DNA of 47,829 nucleotides, taken from an uncultured bacterium (GTDB lineage: Bacteria > Bipolaricaulota > Bipolaricaulia > RBG-16-55-9 > DRJF01). Under the pieces are notes generated by a model, which did not search any database, was not told the DNA's origin, and saw only the letters and a program-made list of their open reading frames with translations. The number at the start of each line of letters is the position of its first letter. Position 1 is the first letter of the stretch. The stretch is from assembly GCA_913053845.1 (NCBI GenBank), contig CAJXGD010000014.1, positions 1 to 47,829 of the forward strand, in the 5' to 3' direction. The translations under genes and the position numbers were made by a program. Shown in pieces: positions 8,072 to 16,512 of the stretch.

Positions 8072-9082
8072 CTAGTCCCGAGATCTGCGGCGTTCTCCCC
8101 ACACCCCCTGTGGGTATTTGATCAAGATCCATTGTAGGGTCAAACCGATGGCAATCACACGCATATAAGCAAACTTCACTGCCCAGATCGACGGGAACAA
8201 TCCGCTGAGCACGCTGGTGCCCACCCACAACCCCCAAATGAGATAGGCCCCTCCCGCGGCTCCACGGTTGCTAGTACTGCCTCCCACGATCAGCATCATC
8301 CAGACGATAAATGTCTGCAGCGGTTCGAAATCTGCCGGACTGATAAAGGTGGTGAAGTGAGCATACAGCCCACCGGCCAGGCCCATTAGCGCGGAGCCGA
8401 CGACGAACGCCTGTAATTTGAAGCGGAATACATGCTTCCCTAGAGCCTCGGCCGCCTCTTCATCATCGCGTACGGCACGCAGAGCTCGTCCCCATGGCGA
8501 GCGAACCAGACGCTTCAGCAACAGATATCCCAAAACCAACGCGGTCAACACGATGACACCATAAAGAAAATTGTAGTCTCTAGGGGAGAGTAAGGAGTGC
8601 CAAGGTTGAGGAATGGCCCGTAATCCCTCCGGACCGTGGGTCAATGGCTCCTCATTCATTAAGATCAGCTGGATGATCTCACCGGCCCCCAGCGTGACCA
8701 TTGCCAGGTAATCTCCGCGCAACCGCAGGGTGAAGGCGCCCAAGGCCACAGCAGCCACAGAGGCGACCAGCATGCCGCCAAGCAGTCCTACGCCAAAGGG
8801 CAAACCTGCCCCGGCCAACTCTCCGGCGGAAGCAATTGGACTCTTGGTCAGCAAGGCAGAGGTGTAGGCTCCCAACGCGAACAGGCTGCTGACGCCCAAG
8901 TTGAACAAACCGGTCGACCCCCATTGCACCCTCAGACCCAACGTCAAGAGCGCGTAGATGCTCGCTTGGATGACGAAGAAAATCGCGAATGAGCCCCAAC
9001 GTTCAAGGTTCAGTGTGCCCGCAGCGGCCAGCAAGCCCAACCCGATCAATGCGGCGAGGGCCGCCAGCCAAGGTCTTTTCAT
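8072..9082 (-). CDS. livM: Branched-chain amino-acid type ABC transporter permease (LivM family)
   Basis: 336 residues, mostly hydrophobic, with the LivM signature region (GSTGLFNLGVSSLFALGAYTSALL), the coupling region RSPWGRALRAVRDDEEAAEALG and GLAGGLYAHFTTFISPADF. LivM and LivH form the membrane channel of HAAT-family importers for branched-chain amino acids, amides or related small molecules. The start has a strong AGGAGG and overlaps the livH stop by four bases (ATGA), so the pair is translationally coupled. The LivG and LivF ATPases that normally follow are not here; the next gene downstream is phoH, nearly 200 bases away. The substrate cannot be read from the sequence. Confidence 0.93.
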   Translation of the reverse strand: MKRPWLAALAALIGLGLLAAAGTLNLERWGSFAIFFVIQASIYALLTLGLRVQWGSTGLFNLGVSSLFALGAYTSALLTKSPIASAGELAGAGLPFGVGLLGGMLVASVAAVALGAFTLRLRGDYLAMVTLGAGEIIQLILMNEEPLTHGPEGLRAIPQPWHSLLSPRDYNFLYGVIVLTALVLGYLLLKRLVRSPWGRALRAVRDDEEAAEALGKHVFRFKLQAFVVGSALMGLAGGLYAHFTTFISPADFEPLQTFIVWMMLIVGGSTSNRGAAGGAYLIWGLWVGTSVLSGLFPSIWAVKFAYMRVIAIGLTLQWILIKYPQGVWGERRRSRD

Positions 9083-9963
9083 GATCTGCCTCCTAACAAA
9101 CCGGCAGGACGCCAGAGTAATAGCCCAATCAGCACGACCAGCGCCAGCGCGGGACGATAGTTAGGGAAGAAGAAGCCAAACAGTTCTTCGCCGACCCCGA
9201 TCACCAGTGCCCCCAAGAGCGCCCCAGAGGGGTGGTCTAGCCCCCCCAACACCGCCGCAGCAAAGATGGGCAGCAGCAGGTTCCAGCCCATAAGCGGATA
9301 CAACAAGTGCTGTTCTACCCCTAAAACAATGCCCCCGACTGCGGCCAGTCCCGCCCCCAACACCCAGGTCCAGCGGGTAATCCAAGTCAGGCTCATCCCA
9401 CAAACGCGAGCCAGATCCAAATCGTCCGCGGCGGCCCGCAAGGCTTTCCCCATGCGGGTATACTGCAACAGCCCGAATAGCCCCAAGGTCACCACCAAGG
9501 CAAAGGCCATACCGATGAGTGCTTCCGGCGTCAGGCGCACGCCCGGTAACACAAGGATCGCTTGGTGAAAGCCTAAATCATAGGAATGGACCGATTGCCC
9601 CCAGAACAAGCGGAGCGTGTTGCGCAGCACGAGTGCCATCCCTGCTGAAGAGATGAGCAACACGGCACTGCCGCGGCGACGCAGAGGACGATAGAAAACC
9701 CGATCGATGAACAGAGCGCTGCCGATGGTGGCGACGATCGCCAGGGGAAACGCCAGACTCCAAGGCAGGCGCCACCCGACATTGAACAACAAACCCCAAT
9801 AGGCTCCCAGGGTCATCAGATCGCCGTGGGCAAAATTGGCGAAGTTGAAGATGCGATAGAGAAACGACCATCCCACGGCACCCAAGCCCAACACGCTGGC
9901 CGTCACCAGGCCATAGGCCAACAGCTGCGGCAGTTGGCCTACAAAATCGTTCCAGAGGCTCAT
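9079..9963 (-). CDS. livH: Branched-chain amino-acid type ABC transporter permease (LivH family)
   Basis: 294 residues with about eight membrane segments and the LivH motifs FNFANFAHGDLMTLGAYW near the N-terminus and GKALRAAADDLDLARVCGM in the cytoplasmic coupling loop. It is the partner permease of LivM. It follows the substrate-binding protein gene after 56 bases that include a strong stem-loop. The ATG at 9963 has no clear Shine-Dalgarno sequence, so its translation may be lower than that of the binding protein. Confidence 0.93.
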   Translation of the reverse strand: MSLWNDFVGQLPQLLAYGLVTASVLGLGAVGWSFLYRIFNFANFAHGDLMTLGAYWGLLFNVGWRLPWSLAFPLAIVATIGSALFIDRVFYRPLRRRGSAVLLISSAGMALVLRNTLRLFWGQSVHSYDLGFHQAILVLPGVRLTPEALIGMAFALVVTLGLFGLLQYTRMGKALRAAADDLDLARVCGMSLTWITRWTWVLGAGLAAVGGIVLGVEQHLLYPLMGWNLLLPIFAAAVLGGLDHPSGALLGALVIGVGEELFGFFFPNYRPALALVVLIGLLLWRPAGLLGGRS

Positions 9964-9971
9964 GAAGGTTA

Positions 9972-10009
9972 ACGGAGGCCCTCCAGCTTGTCGGCCGGAG
10001 GGCCTCCGT
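9972..10009 (-). terminator. Strong stem-loop between the binding-protein gene and livH
   Basis: A perfect 13-bp stem (9972-9984 with 9997-10009) encloses a 12-base loop, 10 bases after the stop of the binding-protein gene. Only two T residues follow on the minus strand, so it is a weak intrinsic terminator. Hairpins at this point commonly protect the upstream message or cause partial termination, so that the binding protein is made in excess over the permeases. That role is inferred. Confidence 0.65.
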
Positions 10010-10019
10010 TTCGTCGTAG

Positions 10020-11282
10020 TTAATTAGCGGGGATCTTGCCGGTCTCCACGATCTTCCCGTCGTGGATCTCGTAGATGCCCACCGGTGCTAGCACGTCGCC
10101 ATGTTCGTCGAAGTCAACCGGGCCGCTGGCCCCGCTGTAGTTGATGGCTTTGCCTTGACCGAGCAAGTCCTTGGCCTTGGCAAACTCATCCACGCCTACA
10201 ACTTGACCCGGCGGATTGGCAATCGTGCGCAGCGCGTCACGGATGGCCGGACCGGTCGCCTTGCCGGCCGCTTGAATCGCCAAGGCGATCACGAACAGGC
10301 TGTCGTAAACGTTGGCGGTAAAGGGGGTGGGCGCTTCGCCGAAACGCTGCTGGTATTGCGCGGCGTAGCGCTTGGCACTCAGACTTTGGGGCATGGAAGG
10401 GAAGGTGCCTTCGATCCCTTCCAAGGCGCCTTTACCCAGCGTTTTCACTAGATCGTCTACGAACTCCTGGTTTTTGATCGAACTGGGCCATAAGCGCAGC
10501 TTCTCGATGCCCAGTTGGAACGCCTGCTTGATCAGCAAGAGGCCGTCCTCAGCCAAGGGGATGGGCACGATCACGTCTGGGTTGCTCCGATTGGCCCGCT
10601 CCAGCGCGGACCGGAACGAAGTCTCATTGGGCGGGTAAGAGACGTCCTCCAGCACCGTACCGCCGCGCGCCTGGAATGCCTTGACCAGAGCTCCTGCCAG
10701 CGTGTTGGCAAACGAGTCGTTGCGGTGGATCACCGAAAGCGTTTTAAATTTCTCCTGCAGCGCCAGTTTAGCTAGTGCCACACCCTGCAGTGCATTGGAG
10801 GGGAAGGTGCGGAACACGAAGTCGTGATCATCCAAGGTGGTCAGCTCGGTGGTGGCAGCGGACGGCGAGATCAACACGACCTCGTTCGCTGCGGCGATGG
10901 GAGCGACGGCCACGGTGGCAAAGCTGGTGGCTGCACCGGACACTGCCGGCACACCGCTGAGGTTGATCAACTCTTGGATGGCCGAGGTGGCCTGTTGCGG
11001 TGCGGAGCCGGAGTCCTTGACCACCAGGTTCAGTGAACGGTCCAAGGGCCCTCCGGCAGCATTAACTTGATCCACGGCCAGCTGAGCCGTCTGCACAAAT
11101 TTCGGACCGAACAGCGCGGCTGCCCCGGTTAGAGGGTAAAGCCCTCCAATGGGAATGGTTGATTGTGCCATACCAGGCAAGGTGCCCAGCACGAGCCCTC
11201 CGGCGACTAGCCCGAGGCCCTTCAAGAAGCGACGCCGACTCAGTGAGTATGTAATAGCGGGATTGACTGTGTCGTTCAACAT
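10020..11282 (-). CDS. livK: ABC transporter substrate-binding protein (Peripla_BP_6 type) with a twin-arginine signal
   Basis: 420 residues from ATG 11282, chosen because GAGGAGGA lies just upstream; an in-frame start at 11318 has no such support. The N-terminus carries SRRRFLKGLGLVAGGLVLG, a Tat-type export signal with hydrophobic core, cleaved perhaps after GMAQS. The mature part starts IPIGGLYPLTGAAALFGP and continues with the two-lobed fold of amino-acid binding proteins. It is the capture protein for the LivH/LivM permeases. A Tat signal means export in folded form, unlike the Sec or lipoprotein signals of E. coli LivK. The ligand is unknown: amino acids, amides and aromatic acids are all possible in this family. 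Confidence 0.93.
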   Translation of the reverse strand: MLNDTVNPAITYSLSRRRFLKGLGLVAGGLVLGTLPGMAQSTIPIGGLYPLTGAAALFGPKFVQTAQLAVDQVNAAGGPLDRSLNLVVKDSGSAPQQATSAIQELINLSGVPAVSGAATSFATVAVAPIAAANEVVLISPSAATTELTTLDDHDFVFRTFPSNALQGVALAKLALQEKFKTLSVIHRNDSFANTLAGALVKAFQARGGTVLEDVSYPPNETSFRSALERANRSNPDVIVPIPLAEDGLLLIKQAFQLGIEKLRLWPSSIKNQEFVDDLVKTLGKGALEGIEGTFPSMPQSLSAKRYAAQYQQRFGEAPTPFTANVYDSLFVIALAIQAAGKATGPAIRDALRTIANPPGQVVGVDEFAKAKDLLGQGKAINYSGASGPVDFDEHGDVLAPVGIYEIHDGKIVETGKIPAN

Positions 11283-11338
11283 TAGAGTCCTCCTCAAATT
11301 GGAAGTTTTCGCTGGCATTTAAGCTAGCGTTTTCTCTT

Positions 11339-11353
11339 GACGGTTTTTCCGTC
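11339..11353 (-). promoter_or_regulatory. Small stem-loop in the leader of the binding-protein gene
   Basis: GACGG-AAAAA-CCGTC on the minus strand forms a 5-bp stem. Just downstream (about 11312-11331) CGCTAGC and GCCAGCG can form a second imperfect stem, between this hairpin and the ribosome site. These lie in the roughly 280-base untranslated leader. They could take part in attenuation or simply stabilise the message; nothing here identifies a known riboswitch. Confidence 0.35.
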
Positions 11354-11483
11354 TTGAACTCCAGCAACTAGAGGGAAGGAACCCTAAGGTGGATGACGTA
11401 GATGGGTTAAGACAAGATACAGGCGGAAGAGGTGCGATAGAGGCACTTGAGCAGATGGACCGGGGTAGCGGGAGTAACGGTGT

Positions 11484-11531
11484 TCATGCCAGACAAAGGC
11501 ACTCACCTCGCTTTGCAGCACTGATCAACAT
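11484..11531 (-). CDS. Possible 15-residue leader peptide upstream of the liv genes
   Basis: A short frame, MLISAAKRGECLCLA, starts at ATG 11531 with AAAGGAGG nine bases upstream, one of the best ribosome sites in the window. It lies about 30 bases downstream of a promoter with a perfect TATAAT. It holds three leucines and one isoleucine, which would suit attenuation of a branched-chain amino-acid transporter, but the regulatory codons are not clustered. The stop is 201 bases before the binding-protein start. The start site is convincing; function is inferred and chance cannot be excluded. Confidence 0.4.
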   Translation of the reverse strand: MLISAAKRGECLCLA

Positions 11532-11567
11532 TGAACTCACCCTCCTTTGACGAATAGTTGAGACAGC

Positions 11568-11596
11568 ATTATAAGGCCGGGAGTCATCTCATGCAA
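11568..11596 (-). promoter_or_regulatory. Candidate promoter of the liv genes
   Basis: On the minus strand TTGCAT (11596-11591) and a perfect TATAAT (11573-11568) are separated by 17 bases. The predicted +1 near 11561 gives a leader of about 280 bases before the binding-protein ATG. The -35 matches consensus at only three positions. Confidence 0.5.
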
Positions 11597-11676
11597 ACTG
11601 GTCCCTGCCGGTGTACCAGCAGTTGATCTACGGGTGCCCTTGGAGTGAAAGAAAAACGCTCAGGTTGCCACCTTGC

Positions 11677-11705
11677 TTGTGAGGCTCCAAACGGTCTGCT
11701 ATAGT
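11677..11705 (+). promoter_or_regulatory. Candidate metG promoter
   Basis: TTGTGA (11677-11682), 17 bases, TATAGT (11700-11705). The predicted +1 near 11712 leaves a short leader containing AGGAGGTGA (11722-11730). The divergent region 11283-11738 thus holds promoters for both directions. About 90 bases between them show no other clear feature, and no T-box or SAM riboswitch was recognised. Confidence 0.5.
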
Positions 11706-11738
11706 AAAGCTCTCTTGCCCTAGGAGGTGAAGCCGACA

Positions 11739-13376
11739 ATGCCAACGCCCAAAATACTGGTCTGCACCGCTTGGCCCTACGCTTCGAATGTGCCCCATCT
11801 GGGTAACCTGATCGGCAGCCTGCTCTCTGGCGACGTCTTCACCCGTTATTATAAGCTCAAAGGCCAAGAGGCCATCCACGTTAGCGGCACCGACGCCCAC
11901 GGGACCAAGATCGAGTTTCAGGCCTTCAAAGCCGGCATCTCACCTCAAGCGCTCTTCGAGCGGGTCCATGCCCAGATTCTAGCAGTGCTGGATGGCTTCG
12001 ACATTCACTTCGAGAACTACACTACGACCGAGTCGCCGGTCCATCAGCGCTTCGTGCGCCAGATCAGCCAACAAATCGAGGCCAACGGCTATATTCAAGC
12101 CCGCGAGGAGGAGCGGGTCTACTGTGAGCACGATCGCAAATTCCTGGCCGACTCCTTTGTCATCGGCAGATGTCCCCACTGCGACTACCCCCAAGCTCAG
12201 GGCAACCAGTGCGACCGCTGTGGGGCGCTCTTGGAGCCCGAAGAGCTGCTCCATCCCATCTGTCGCCTCTGTGGCCAGGACAAGATCATTTTCAGGAAGA
12301 CGACCAACTGGTACTTCGACCTGAGCAAGCTCGCCCCCCAACTGGCCAAGTATGTTGGCAGGCAACATTGGCCGGACAACACCGCCCCTCTGGTTTCAGG
12401 GCTGCTCAAACAAGGCTTGCAGCCGCGCGCCTTCACCCGTGACCTCAAATGGGGCATACCGGCGCCCTTTCAGGGGGCCGAGGGCAAAGTGCTCTACGTT
12501 TGGGCCGAGGCGGCCTTGGGTTACGTCTCGGCGACCATCGAGTATTTCGAAAAGCTGGGCCAGGCGGAGCGCTGGCGCGAGTTCTGGTTTGGCGATCAAG
12601 TCCGGCAGATCTACGCCATTGGCAAGGACAATATTCCCTTCCATGCGCTGATCTTCCCCGGCCAACTGATCGCCTCCGCTCAGGGCTATCACCTGCCGGA
12701 CACTCTGGCGGCCACCGAGTACTTGAACTGGCTGGGCGGGGAAAAGTTCTCCAAGAGCCGCAACATCGGTCTCTACGCCGACGAAGCCTTGCAGTTATTG
12801 GATGGGCTCTACTGGCGCTTCTATCTGCTCTACTTCCGGCCGGAGCGGCGCGACATCGAGTTTAGCTGGAACGGTCTGGACAAGGCCATCAATGGTGTGT
12901 TCGTCAATAATATCGGCAACCTGGTCAATCGGGTGCTGGCGCTGGCCGCCAAGCGCTACGGAGGCCAGGTGCCGCAGGCCGAGATCACCCCCGAGATCTG
13001 GGCCGAGATCCGCCGCACCCAGACCATCGTAGACGAGACGATCCAAGCCGGTCTGCTGGCCCCAGCGCTGCGCCAGATCGCCCAATTGGCGGTGACCGGC
13101 AACGAGTATGTGCAAAAAAACCGCCCCTGGGAGGGTGATCGGCCGGAGGTGATCGCCGGGGCGCTGCAGCTCATCAAAGCCTTGGTCATCCTGTTGGAGC
13201 CCTTTGTGCCCGGCTATTCCCAAAAGATCTACCCCTTGTTGGGGTTGGAGCGTCCGGCTCTGCAAGATATACTGGTCGCCGACGGCGGGCGGCGGCTGTG
13301 TCCCCCGGAGCTGATAATCCAGCCGGTGGATACCGACGAGCTGCGGGCACGCTATGAGGCCAGGCAATCCGAGTGA
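11739..13376 (+). CDS. metG: Methionyl-tRNA synthetase
   Basis: 545 residues from ATG 11739, preceded by a near-perfect AGGAGGTGA; a GTG at 11727 falls inside that ribosome site and is rejected. The class I synthetase core has the HIGH-type motif HLGN (PYASNVPHLGNLIG), a zinc knuckle with two CxxC pairs (CPHCDYPQAQGNQCDRCG plus a later CRLCG), and the KMSKS-type motif GEKFSKSRNIG. An anticodon-binding helical domain follows (VNNIGNLVNRVLALAAKRYGG). The C-terminal EMAP-like dimerisation domain present in many MetG proteins is missing; the protein ends shortly after the helical domain, as in several compact MetG forms. It charges initiator and elongator tRNA with methionine in the cytoplasm. 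Confidence 0.96.
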   Translation: MPTPKILVCTAWPYASNVPHLGNLIGSLLSGDVFTRYYKLKGQEAIHVSGTDAHGTKIEFQAFKAGISPQALFERVHAQILAVLDGFDIHFENYTTTESPVHQRFVRQISQQIEANGYIQAREEERVYCEHDRKFLADSFVIGRCPHCDYPQAQGNQCDRCGALLEPEELLHPICRLCGQDKIIFRKTTNWYFDLSKLAPQLAKYVGRQHWPDNTAPLVSGLLKQGLQPRAFTRDLKWGIPAPFQGAEGKVLYVWAEAALGYVSATIEYFEKLGQAERWREFWFGDQVRQIYAIGKDNIPFHALIFPGQLIASAQGYHLPDTLAATEYLNWLGGEKFSKSRNIGLYADEALQLLDGLYWRFYLLYFRPERRDIEFSWNGLDKAINGVFVNNIGNLVNRVLALAAKRYGGQVPQAEITPEIWAEIRRTQTIVDETIQAGLLAPALRQIAQLAVTGNEYVQKNRPWEGDRPEVIAGALQLIKALVILLEPFVPGYSQKIYPLLGLERPALQDILVADGGRRLCPPELIIQPVDTDELRARYEARQSE

Positions 13377-13513
13377 GTTTCCTATGAAAAGAACTAATCA
13401 AGAGGTTATTCATGGGGATTCTATTCTGCACCGATAAGACGCTCGTGTGCAGTTGACAGTGAGAGTGGTGAGCAGGTAATATCAGAGTATATTGGCAAGG
13501 AGGAGGGATCGCG

Positions 13514-14554
13514 ATGCAACAGCTTAGAGCCTTTACACTTGGGGCAGTTCTGGCCTTGGTTTTGCTGGTTGGTCTTGCAGGGACAGGAATGGCCTTCACC
13601 GTTTATAACAACATGGATTATTATCGTACTTCTTTTAATCCCGCAGATGACTTGCTAGATGCGGCACGCTGGAGCAATGTTTCCGGCTCACTCGCTGCAG
13701 ATGGGGTGCGTGGCCTCGGTGGCGGAATAGAGTACTCTATTGATGCAGGCTTTTGCAGCAGACTGATTCCTTTCTTCATTGACAGCCCTAGGCCCTCTTG
13801 TGCGCAGCTCAAGACGGCAATCAAGAGAGCTTTCAAACAATGGTCCGCCGGCAATCCCTTCTTGAAATTCACCGATACTAGCGGGAAGATCATCGCAATG
13901 CTTCCTCCTAAGGGTAGTACCAGGCCTCTCGACGGCTACGGGGCAGAGATTAACTTTTTTGCCTTGAGCGAACAGGAATTTCCTGATGTGAAAGGCGTGG
14001 GGGCTTCCACAGTGCTTTCCTTCCTATCCCCCGATCCAATTGGCACTAACGGCGAGGTGCTATCGGGTAATACCTTGACCAGCGTGGACATCGTCTTTAA
14101 CACCACACCTTTTAACTGTTTCCACTTGGATCCAGCGTTAACCGATCGCGATTGTAATGATTTCGAGTCTCTCGTGCTTCACGAGATTGGGCATGCTATA
14201 GGTTTAGGTCACCCCAATCAGTTTCCTGGTCATAATTTCGATAGTGACGGAGATCCCACCAATGTGATTCCCATCGATTGTCAGGATCCCACCAAAGGCT
14301 TGAAGCTCTCACGAAATATCGATCCCAAAGCAGTCATGAACAGCAGCTTAGGAGGAAAGCCGGGACTGGTGCTTGTCGGCCTGACAAACGATGATTTAGG
14401 GGGGCGAAACTTCCTCTATCCCATCTGTTCTTCGAATGACACGGCAGCAGCTCCGGCCGGACAGAGCAAATCGCCTCTCAATTCCAGTGCTTGGATGATC
14501 GCGCTCGGAGTGATGTTGTTCTCCCTTGTTGTCCGCCGGCAAAGCCGCTTGTAA
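13514..14554 (+). CDS. Secreted matrixin-like zinc metalloprotease with C-terminal anchor
   Basis: 346 residues; ATG preceded by AAGGAGGAGGG. Residues 1-27 form a signal peptide (LGAVLALVLLVGLAGTGMA). The catalytic motif LHEIGHAIGLGHP near residue 226 is HExxHxxGxxH, binding one zinc with three histidines as in metzincins of the matrixin and astacin group. The preceding LKTAIKRAFKQWS segment is typical of matrixins. The C-terminus ends with a hydrophobic helix (AWMIALGVMLFSLVV) followed by RRQSRL, a membrane or sorting anchor. The gene is visibly richer in A and T than its neighbours, which may indicate recent acquisition. Substrate unknown. Confidence 0.85.
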   Translation: MQQLRAFTLGAVLALVLLVGLAGTGMAFTVYNNMDYYRTSFNPADDLLDAARWSNVSGSLAADGVRGLGGGIEYSIDAGFCSRLIPFFIDSPRPSCAQLKTAIKRAFKQWSAGNPFLKFTDTSGKIIAMLPPKGSTRPLDGYGAEINFFALSEQEFPDVKGVGASTVLSFLSPDPIGTNGEVLSGNTLTSVDIVFNTTPFNCFHLDPALTDRDCNDFESLVLHEIGHAIGLGHPNQFPGHNFDSDGDPTNVIPIDCQDPTKGLKLSRNIDPKAVMNSSLGGKPGLVLVGLTNDDLGGRNFLYPICSSNDTAAAPAGQSKSPLNSSAWMIALGVMLFSLVVRRQSRL

Positions 14555-14572
14555 CTAAAAACGATTTGTCCC

Positions 14573-15340
14573 CTAGCCCTTGACCGCCGCCAGCACCAGA
14601 TGCCGCCGCCGAAAGAATATTTTATCGCCCTCGAGGCGCACGCTTAGCCCCAGCATGTCCTCCGGGATACTGGCGATCAGCCGCTGGCGAATCTCACTAT
14701 AGACGCTTTCAGGCGCCGGCATGACCTGCTGCCACCAGTTGATCTCCTTCTCGTCCTCGAACTGCTCAACCCGTTCGATGTGAAAGCCGGCCCGCTTGAC
14801 AAGTGCTTGGAGCTTCAGCGGCCCATACATCTCCACGTGAGAAGGGTCTCTCAGGCGCTCCAGCTCGTTATGTCGCCGCGCTGTCTCCGGATCATCTGAG
14901 GAGCGCGTATCGCCCAGCACCAGCCGTCCGCCTTGCTTGAGCACCCGGTGCATCTCGACCAAGGCCCTCTCAGCGTCGGGGAAGTGGTGCAGCGCCTTGT
15001 GGCAGGTCACAATGTCAAAAGAGCCATTGGCGAAAGGCAAGTTTTCCACATCGCCTTCACGGAAGCCGATGTTCGTGAGGCCACGCTCGGCAGCGCTTGC
15101 CTGGGCCTTGGCCACGAAGGCCGGCGTCAAATCAACTCCGACGACCTGCTTCGCCCGCTCGGCAAAGCGCAGAGCGATAAAACCTGGACCGGTGGCAACA
15201 TCCAGCACGCGATCACCGTGCCCCACCTGGCTCAGCTTGAGCATCCACCAATGCGAGAGACGATCAACTCCGGCCTTGCGGGCCGCGTAGGAATCAGCCG
15301 CCTGGGTGAAGACCAGCTTGACCGTCTGCTTGTGATCCAT
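14573..15340 (-). CDS. Class I SAM-dependent methyltransferase (UbiE/Methyltransf_11 type)
   Basis: 255 residues; ATG with GGAGGCGACTT upstream. The Rossmann core shows VLDVATGPGFIALRFAE (SAM motif I), VVGVDLTPAFVAKA (motif II acidic residue), REGDVENLPFANGSFDIVTC and HRVLKQGGRLVLGD. Such enzymes methylate small molecules, quinones or lipids; the family does not fix the substrate. The gene stands alone between oppositely oriented neighbours. Confidence 0.85.
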   Translation of the reverse strand: MDHKQTVKLVFTQAADSYAARKAGVDRLSHWWMLKLSQVGHGDRVLDVATGPGFIALRFAERAKQVVGVDLTPAFVAKAQASAAERGLTNIGFREGDVENLPFANGSFDIVTCHKALHHFPDAERALVEMHRVLKQGGRLVLGDTRSSDDPETARRHNELERLRDPSHVEMYGPLKLQALVKRAGFHIERVEQFEDEKEINWWQQVMPAPESVYSEIRQRLIASIPEDMLGLSVRLEGDKIFFRRRHLVLAAVKG

Positions 15341-15492
15341 AAGTCGCCTCCGGCTAATGAGCTCTCAGCCAGACTACCCAGCTTTCCCTTTGAATTCAAG
15401 GCCCGCCCGCTCGAGCGTCTCCACCTTCATAATTTGATTCACAGGCCATAGCATCCTATGATTCATTTCATGAAGGAGCGCAGGCGAGCGAC

Positions 15493-16512
15493 GTGATCGG
15501 TATACAAGGTTATGGCGTCTATATTCCGCGCCAGCGCATCAAGCTCGGTGAGATCAATGGGGCCTGGGGGCGCTCCGGCGGACGAGGTGAGCTGGCCGTC
15601 GCCACTCGCGACGAGGATGTGGTCACCCTGGGTCTGAAATCGGCGCAACAGGCGCTCGCTGCCGCGAATATTCCGGCCGACAAGCTGGGAGCCGTCTATG
15701 TGGCCAGCGTCTCTAGCGGCTATATGGAAAGCACAGTCGCCGGCCAGATCGGCTACGCGCTCGGCGTCGCAGGAGATGTCTCTATCGCCGATTTCGGGCT
15801 CTCGACTCGAGGTGTTACTTCGGCACTGCGGGCCTGCGCCGACGCCATCGCCTGCGGACGAATCGAGTACGGACTGGTCGTTGGCTCCGACCGGCTGATC
15901 GCCCGGCCCGGCTCGACCTACGAGCTGAGCTGCGCGGCCGGCGCTGCAGCGATTCTCTTGGGCCGAGAGAGTACCGGCACGCTGGCCGAGCTGGAAGAGT
16001 CGGCGGCTTACTCTGGAAGCTGCCTGGGACGCTATCGGGCGGAGGGGCAGTTCCGCGGGACCACCGACGAGCGCTTCGTGATGGAGCATAGCTATCTGGA
16101 CCAGCTCGCTGGGGTGGTCGAGCAGTTGAGCAGACGAGATGAGCAGACAAGCTGGGATCATGTGGTGCTGCACGCCCCGGAGCTCAAGTGGGCCCGGCGG
16201 GCGCTCAAGCTGCTGAAGTTGAAGCCGGAGTCGCTGGTTTCTTCTCTGGGCCAGATCGGCTACGCCGGCTGCGCTTCTTTCCTGATTGACCTGGCGCTGG
16301 CGCTGGAACAGGCCCGACCGGATGAAATAATCCTGGCCATATCCTATGGACCGGGCGGCAGCGAGGCCTTCACTTGGCAGGTGAAATGCGCTCCTGGTCT
16401 GGAGCGCCCGGCGAGCGCTCAGTCCCAGTTGGAGCCAGGCGAAAATATTTCCTATCCAACTTATTTGCGCTACAATGGGCTTTATGCGCAGCAACCAGGA
16501 GGGCAAACATGA
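15493..16512 (+). CDS. HMG-CoA synthase-like (archaeal type) protein lacking the catalytic cysteine
   Basis: 339 residues from GTG 15493; MIGIQGYGVYIPRQRI matches the usual family start, although the AAGGAG is 14 bases away. The length and thiolase fold match archaeal HMG-CoA synthases, which condense acetyl-CoA and acetoacetyl-CoA. The general base (Glu41 in DEDVVTL) and the histidine (His227, VVLHAPE) are present. The nucleophile position, normally FACKAGT, reads LSTRGVT with Thr105 in place of Cys. The usual Asn near YSG is Ile255. By my alignment from memory of archaeal enzymes it cannot form the acyl-enzyme and is likely a structural partner of the thiolase encoded two genes on. Overlaps the DUF35 start by four bases. 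Confidence 0.8.
   Translation: MIGIQGYGVYIPRQRIKLGEINGAWGRSGGRGELAVATRDEDVVTLGLKSAQQALAAANIPADKLGAVYVASVSSGYMESTVAGQIGYALGVAGDVSIADFGLSTRGVTSALRACADAIACGRIEYGLVVGSDRLIARPGSTYELSCAAGAAAILLGRESTGTLAELEESAAYSGSCLGRYRAEGQFRGTTDERFVMEHSYLDQLAGVVEQLSRRDEQTSWDHVVLHAPELKWARRALKLLKLKPESLVSSLGQIGYAGCASFLIDLALALEQARPDEIILAISYGPGGSEAFTWQVKCAPGLERPASAQSQLEPGENISYPTYLRYNGLYAQQPGGQT

Noticed and set aside
11600..11738. T-box or SAM riboswitch before metG
   Set aside because: The leader between the predicted +1 and ATG is under 30 bases, too short for either; no conserved T-box sequence is seen.
15463..16506. 347-codon open frame on the minus strand
   Set aside because: It is antisense to the HMG-CoA-synthase-like gene, which has clear family motifs; the antisense product resembles nothing and the long frame is expected in GC-rich codons.
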